Assembly (NCBI GenBank): GCA_965228215.1
Contig: OZ245800.1
Coordinates: 1,364,001 to 1,428,000 of the forward strand
DNA: 64,000 nucleotides
Direction of reading: 5' to 3'
From: Maricaulis sp965228215
GTDB lineage: Bacteria > Pseudomonadota > Alphaproteobacteria > Caulobacterales > Maricaulaceae
Shown here: piece after piece, positions 60,462 to 64,000 of the stretch
How positions within the stretch are numbered: position 1 is the first letter of the stretch
Layout: the number at the start of each line of letters is the position of its first letter
Notes under the pieces: generated by a model
What the model saw: only the letters and a program-made list of their open reading frames with translations
Databases searched by the model: none
What the model was told of the DNA's origin: nothing
Position numbers and translations under genes: made by a program

Positions 60462-60983
60462 ATGAAACAGCTGTTCGCCGGCATCGCCGCCGTGGGACTG
60501 ACCGCGTCGATCGCCTACGCGGATCTGAGCGTGGGTGATGCCGCGCCGGACTTCACCGTTGATGGTTTCCAGGCCGGTGAGGCCCAGAGCTTCACCCTCA
60601 GCGATGCCCTGTCCGAAGGTCCGGTCGTCGCCTTCTTCTTCCCGGCCGCCTATACGTCGGGATGCGAGGCCCAGGCCGCCAGTTTCGCGGAATCCATCGG
60701 CGAGTTCGAAGCCCTGGGTGTGACCGTGATCGGGCTGACCGCCGGCAATACGGACCGCCTGTCCGATTTCTCGACCCAGCATTGCGCCGATGCCTTCCCG
60801 GTCTTTGCCGTCGACAATGACATGATCAATGACTACGACGCTCGCCTGCGCCCGGGCGGTGACTGGACCGGCCGTATCACCTACGTGATCGACCAGGAGT
60901 CCAACATCGCCTTCCACTATGCCGACATGAGCCCGTACGAACATGTCGACCAGTCGCTGGCCGCCATCCGCGCGATGGACTGA
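60462..60983 (+). CDS. Periplasmic peroxiredoxin / redoxin-domain protein (BCP-like)
   Basis: The 173-residue protein has a signal peptide (residues 1-20, ending IAYA) and then a thioredoxin-like AhpC/TSA domain. The peroxidatic cysteine is Cys68 in PAAYTSGCEAQAASF, matching the Pxxx(T/S)xxC pattern. A second cysteine (STQHCADAF) may act as a resolving residue. It probably detoxifies peroxide in the periplasm. GGGAGAG fixes the start at 60462. It is divergent from the ABC exporter and ends at a terminator. Confidence 0.9.
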   Translation: MKQLFAGIAAVGLTASIAYADLSVGDAAPDFTVDGFQAGEAQSFTLSDALSEGPVVAFFFPAAYTSGCEAQAASFAESIGEFEALGVTVIGLTAGNTDRLSDFSTQHCADAFPVFAVDNDMINDYDARLRPGGDWTGRITYVIDQESNIAFHYADMSPYEHVDQSLAAIRAMD

Positions 60984-61009
60984 GCCGGACCGACATGACG
61001 GACTGAACG

Positions 61010-61036
61010 GAGCGCGCCCGATGGCGCGCTCTTTTC
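61010..61036 (+). terminator. Terminator after the peroxiredoxin gene
   Basis: GAGCGCGCC (61010-61018) pairs with GGCGCGCTC (61023-61031) around CGAT and is followed by TTTT. Confidence 0.88.
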
Positions 61037-61094
61037 ATTTCCGGGAGGCTCCAACATACTCCTCGCCGGGACAGGCAATACAAAGGGGGATGGC

Positions 61095-61652
61095 ATGGCG
61101 TCACCGGAGGAAATGGCTGCATCGATGATCGCGAACCTGCCCGAAAAGACGGGACGCGATCTGGAAGCCTGGCTCAAACTGGCCCGTACAGCGCCCGAGC
61201 AGAAACACGGCAAGATCGTCGCCTGGCTGAAATCCGAACACGGCATGACCCATGGTTACGCTAATCTGGTGGCCCACAAGCATCTGGCGGGTGACAAGCC
61301 CGATACGGCGGACGCGGACCCGGTTGATGCCATCTACGCCGGCAAGGAGCATCTGCGCCCGATCCATGACCGCCTGTGCGACCTGATACGGGGCTTCGGT
61401 GAAGATGCCGAACTGGCCCCCAAGAAGGCGTATGTCTCAGTTCGTCGCAGCAAGCAGTTTGCACTGATACAGCCGTCAACGAAGACACGGGTGGATCTGG
61501 GGCTGAACCTGCGGGCCGTAGAGCCTGTCGGCCGGCTCGAACCTTCCGGTTCCTTCAACGCCATGGTCTCGCACCGAGTTCGCCTCGAAAGTGTCGATGA
61601 TGTCGACGATCAGGTCCGTGACTGGCTTAAAATCGCCTACGAGCTCGCCTGA
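61095..61652 (+). CDS. DUF4287 / DUF5655-domain protein
   Basis: The 185-residue protein starts with a DUF4287-like segment (about residues 1-70: MIANLPEKTGRDLEAWLKLA, KIVAWLKSEHGMTHGYANLVAHK) and continues with a DUF5655-like domain (KKAYVSVRRSKQFALIQPSTKTRVDLGLNLRAVEP). The combination is known in many bacteria but has no assigned function. There is no signal peptide or transmembrane segment, so it is cytoplasmic. It stands alone between the peroxiredoxin and serA. Confidence 0.85.
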   Translation: MASPEEMAASMIANLPEKTGRDLEAWLKLARTAPEQKHGKIVAWLKSEHGMTHGYANLVAHKHLAGDKPDTADADPVDAIYAGKEHLRPIHDRLCDLIRGFGEDAELAPKKAYVSVRRSKQFALIQPSTKTRVDLGLNLRAVEPVGRLEPSGSFNAMVSHRVRLESVDDVDDQVRDWLKIAYELA

Positions 61653-61799
61653 TTGCGGACTGAAATTGCGAACGCTCATATTCTTCTGAGCATTTCGTGC
61701 AAGATTTCCTGTGATCGCGGGTTTTCAGTCGTTGTCATGCTTTTATGTTGCGGTGCAGCGAAGCCCGGCTAAGCTGCGTATCCGAAATGGAGATCCGCC

Positions 61800-63008
61800 A
61801 TGCCGCAAAACGCAATCTTGTTCGAAAACGTTCACCCGGTGGCCGATGCGGCCCTACTTGCGGCCGGTCTGACGATTGAGCGTTACGGGGCCGCGCTGGA
61901 CCCGTCCGATCTCCATACTGCTCTGGCGGAAGCGCGAATTGCGGGCATTCGCTCCCGGACGAAAATGACTGCCGCCGCCTTCGAAGCGGCTACTGAATTA
62001 TTGGCGCTGGGATGTTTCTGCATAGGGACCAATCAGGTTGACCTGGACACGGCTGCCACGCGCGGTATCCCCGTCTTCAACGGCCCGTTTGGAAATACGC
62101 GTTCAGTGGCCGAACTGACACTTGCCTCGATTGTGATGTTGATGCGCGGCGTTCCGCACCGTTCAGAAGCCGCCAAGCGTGGGGAATGGCGAAAGAACGC
62201 TACCCACTCTCATGAGGTGCGCAGCAAAAAGCTCGGAATTATCGGCTACGGCAATATTGGTTCCCAGCTCAGCGTTCTTGCCAGTGCATTGGGAATGCAT
62301 GTCTATTTCTACGATATCGAGCCGAAACTGGCTCACGGAAATGCACGATCTGTAGCGTCGCTGGATGAATTGCTTGAACTGGCAGACGTTGTGACGATTC
62401 ACGTCCCGTCGACACCGCAGACCAAAGGGATGATGGGCGCAGCGCAGTTCGCAAAAATGAAGCCGGGATCGCATTTCATCAACCAGGCTCGCGGCGACCT
62501 CGTAGACGTCGATGCCTTGTCGGCGGCGCTGGGCAGCGGTCATCTTCACGGCGCAGCTGTGGATGTCTTCCCGAAGGAACCGGCGTCGAAGGATGAAGCC
62601 TTCGAGTCTCCCCTGCAGCGCTTCGAAAACATCATTCTGACACCCCATGTCGGTGGTTCGACGATCGAGGCGCAGGCGTCGATTGGCGAAGACGTGTCCA
62701 GCAAGCTCGCGCGCTATTTGACTCAAGGCAGTACCAAGGGCGCCGTGAACGTTCCCGAGATTGAACCAGGTCCGATCGCGCCGGGTCGAACGCGGCTGGT
62801 CGGATTCCACGGAAATGCGCCGGGCTATCTGTCACGCCTTAACGATGCCGTGAGTGCCTCCGGCGCCAATATCGCGGCCCAGCATCTCGAGACGCGTGGT
62901 TCGATCGGCTATGTCGCAGCGGATCTCGAAGGCGATCTGCCTGACAGTTTCCTGGATCATGTACAGGCGCTCGACGGCTCAATCCGGGCGCGTCTGCTGA
63001 CCGGTTAG
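61800..63008 (+). CDS. serA: D-3-phosphoglycerate dehydrogenase (E. coli-type)
   Basis: SerA oxidises 3-phosphoglycerate at the start of serine synthesis. The 402-residue protein has the Rossmann motif GIIGYGNIGSQ, then INQARGDLVD and the catalytic HVGGSTIEAQ (His-Glu relay). A C-terminal ACT-like regulatory region follows (GFHGNAPGYLSRLNDAVSASGANIAAQHLETRGSIGYV). It is the shorter form rather than the roughly 530-residue type usual in alphaproteobacteria. Some sampled 60-base lines are near 50 percent GC, lower than neighbours. It converges with serB, sharing bases at the stops. Confidence 0.94.
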   Translation: MPQNAILFENVHPVADAALLAAGLTIERYGAALDPSDLHTALAEARIAGIRSRTKMTAAAFEAATELLALGCFCIGTNQVDLDTAATRGIPVFNGPFGNTRSVAELTLASIVMLMRGVPHRSEAAKRGEWRKNATHSHEVRSKKLGIIGYGNIGSQLSVLASALGMHVYFYDIEPKLAHGNARSVASLDELLELADVVTIHVPSTPQTKGMMGAAQFAKMKPGSHFINQARGDLVDVDALSAALGSGHLHGAAVDVFPKEPASKDEAFESPLQRFENIILTPHVGGSTIEAQASIGEDVSSKLARYLTQGSTKGAVNVPEIEPGPIAPGRTRLVGFHGNAPGYLSRLNDAVSASGANIAAQHLETRGSIGYVAADLEGDLPDSFLDHVQALDGSIRARLLTG

Positions 63009-63688
63009 TTCCGGAGCGCTGAAGCAAGCGCATCGATCGTGCGCACATAGTCAGCGCCAGCCCATTCGGAAGCCGCGATCACGACCTCTCGCTGTGCAAT
63101 TAGGCCGAAACCAATGAAGCGGTCAGCCGCCCCCTGTTCGAAGGCCTCGAAATCCGTCATGCCGTCGCCGACCATGATCACTTCGTCGGCTTGTGAGCCG
63201 ATTGCGGCCAGGATCTGGGCCTTGCCGCCATTCCGCGAGAGCGGACAATCCGGATCAAGGCCCGAGACCTGATCGCCCTCGAACAGGAAACGGTTCGCGT
63301 GAATACGGTCCGCATCGAAGCCGAGATCAGCGAGGGCCGGATCCAGCAGGTCGCGGAAACCGCCGGAGATGGCATGGAGTTCATCACCCTCGCTGCGAAG
63401 CCGGGCCAGCAAGGGTTTGAAACCCGGTGTCATGCGCTTGCGCAAGAGGTCCGAGATCTCGGAGATGAGCGAGCGGTCGAGACCGGCAAGTTCGAGCCGG
63501 GCATTCAAGGAGTCCCGCAAGGCCATGCGGCCGGTCATGCCTGCATCGGTAATCTCGTGCAGTCGCTCGCGGGCATCCTGTCCATCGGGAAGCCGGCCGA
63601 GCGCAGCCTCGATCGCAGTATCCAGGGATTCCACGCGCAGGAGTGTGGAGTCGACATCGAAGGCGATGAGCCGTTTCACGACTCCCAT
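63005..63688 (-). CDS. serB: Phosphoserine phosphatase-like HAD hydrolase
   Basis: The 227-residue HAD-superfamily protein has the nucleophile motif FDVDSTLL (about residues 9-16; Asp10 and Asp12). The later pattern SGGFRDLLDP supplies the second motif and VGDGMTDFEAFE the metal site. These fit SerB, which removes phosphate from phosphoserine in the last step of serine synthesis. It lacks the N-terminal ACT domains of E. coli SerB. I chose the ATG at 63688. The stop overlaps the serA stop on the opposite strand. Confidence 0.85.
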   Translation of the reverse strand: MGVVKRLIAFDVDSTLLRVESLDTAIEAALGRLPDGQDARERLHEITDAGMTGRMALRDSLNARLELAGLDRSLISEISDLLRKRMTPGFKPLLARLRSEGDELHAISGGFRDLLDPALADLGFDADRIHANRFLFEGDQVSGLDPDCPLSRNGGKAQILAAIGSQADEVIMVGDGMTDFEAFEQGAADRFIGFGLIAQREVVIAASEWAGADYVRTIDALASALRN

Positions 63689-63738
63689 CCGGCCCGGACC
63701 GGCCGGACACAGTTCGATCGGCTGCCCATGACGGCTCC

Positions 63739-64000
63739 CTAGGTCGAGATTCCAGTCCCGGTGGGACAGACAACCCCGGTTCCGCCGAGTCCGCAATAGC
63801 CATCGGGATTCTTGGCCAGGAATTGCTGGTGGTAATCCTCGGCGTAATAAAACGCTCCGGCCGATGCAATCTCGGTCGTGATGCGCCCCTTGCCCGCCGC
63901 GTCCAGCGCTGCCTGGTAGGTCGCGCGGCTCGCCTCGACCACGGCCATCTGGGCCGCATCCATGGGATAGATCGCCGAGCGGTATTGTGTGCCGCGATCA
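63739..64000 (-). CDS. msrA: Peptide-methionine (S)-S-oxide reductase, C-terminal part (window end)
   Basis: The visible 87 residues are the C-terminal part of MsrA, which repairs oxidised methionine using thioredoxin. The upstream part of the frame reads RGTQYRSAIYPMDAAQMA, typical of the middle of MsrA. The conserved YYAEDYHQQFLAKNPDGYC region with the recycling cysteine follows. The N-terminal catalytic GCFW motif is beyond the window. The frame is open through position 64000. It lies 50 bases upstream of serB on the same strand. Confidence 0.9.
   Translation of the reverse strand, partial: DRGTQYRSAIYPMDAAQMAVVEASRATYQAALDAAGKGRITTEIASAGAFYYAEDYHQQFLAKNPDGYCGLGGTGVVCPTGTGIST

Overview
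The window looks like a chromosomal segment of a high-GC (low-to-mid 60s percent by eye) marine alphaproteobacterium, most likely of the Maricaulis/Hyphomonas group. The evidence is gene content and order: trpF-trpB-trpA-accD-folC, aroA-cmk-rpsA-ihfB, and rnd/lptC-lptA-lptB-rpoN-hpf-ptsN, together with a TIGR02300-type FYDLN protein, a DUF1134 protein and an NDUFA9-like protein. The genus is inferred from memory of protein families; no search was run. I see no prophage, insertion sequence, integrase, rRNA operon or CRISPR array.

Layout. 1-10.5 kb: the 3' part of addA, trxA, then leftward folC, accD, trpA, trpB and trpF, a LysR regulator, a 50-residue orphan protein and a SprA-like metalloprotease. 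10.2-21 kb: leftward housekeeping genes (ihfB, rpsA with a structured leader, cmk, aroA), a rightward FYDLN protein and tRNA-Ala(GGC), then leftward ptsN, hpf, rpoN, the lptC-A-B lipopolysaccharide-export genes and a short RNase D. 21-34 kb: mixed accessory and metabolic genes: an SGNH-like membrane protein, acetyltransferase, thioesterase, DUF998 protein, tRNA-Leu(CAG), NDUFA9-like protein, CPBP protease, uppP, a cation efflux protein, GST, queG, a GGDEF protein whose receiver lacks the phospho-aspartate, and two glycosyltransferases.

34.4-44 kb: infC with an apparent AUA start, followed by secreted proteins built from cysteine-paired PPC-like repeats, a MerC-domain protein behind a Zur-like palindrome, then rpmI, rplT, pheS and pheT. 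pheS and pheT are separated by two small genes of lower GC. 44-50.8 kb: envelope proteins with Sel1 and peptidoglycan-binding domains, a divergent MerR regulator and cation transporter around a clear MerR-type operator, a complete subclass-B1 metallo-beta-lactamase directly after a five-helix membrane protein of unknown function, an acetyltransferase and a DUF1134 protein. 51-64 kb: an M3 peptidase lipoprotein, a stand-alone BLUF photoreceptor, an NTF2-like protein, a Rieske oxygenase, an APC permease, lepA, an ABC-2 exporter behind a palindrome, a periplasmic peroxiredoxin, a DUF4287 protein, serA and serB converging with overlapping stops, and the 3' end of msrA.

Most of the window is core machinery: amino-acid synthesis, translation, LPS export and nitrogen/sigma-54 regulation. 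The least explained parts are the PPC-repeat genes, the pheS/pheT insert, the chromosomal B1 lactamase with its membrane partner, and the regulatory palindromes.
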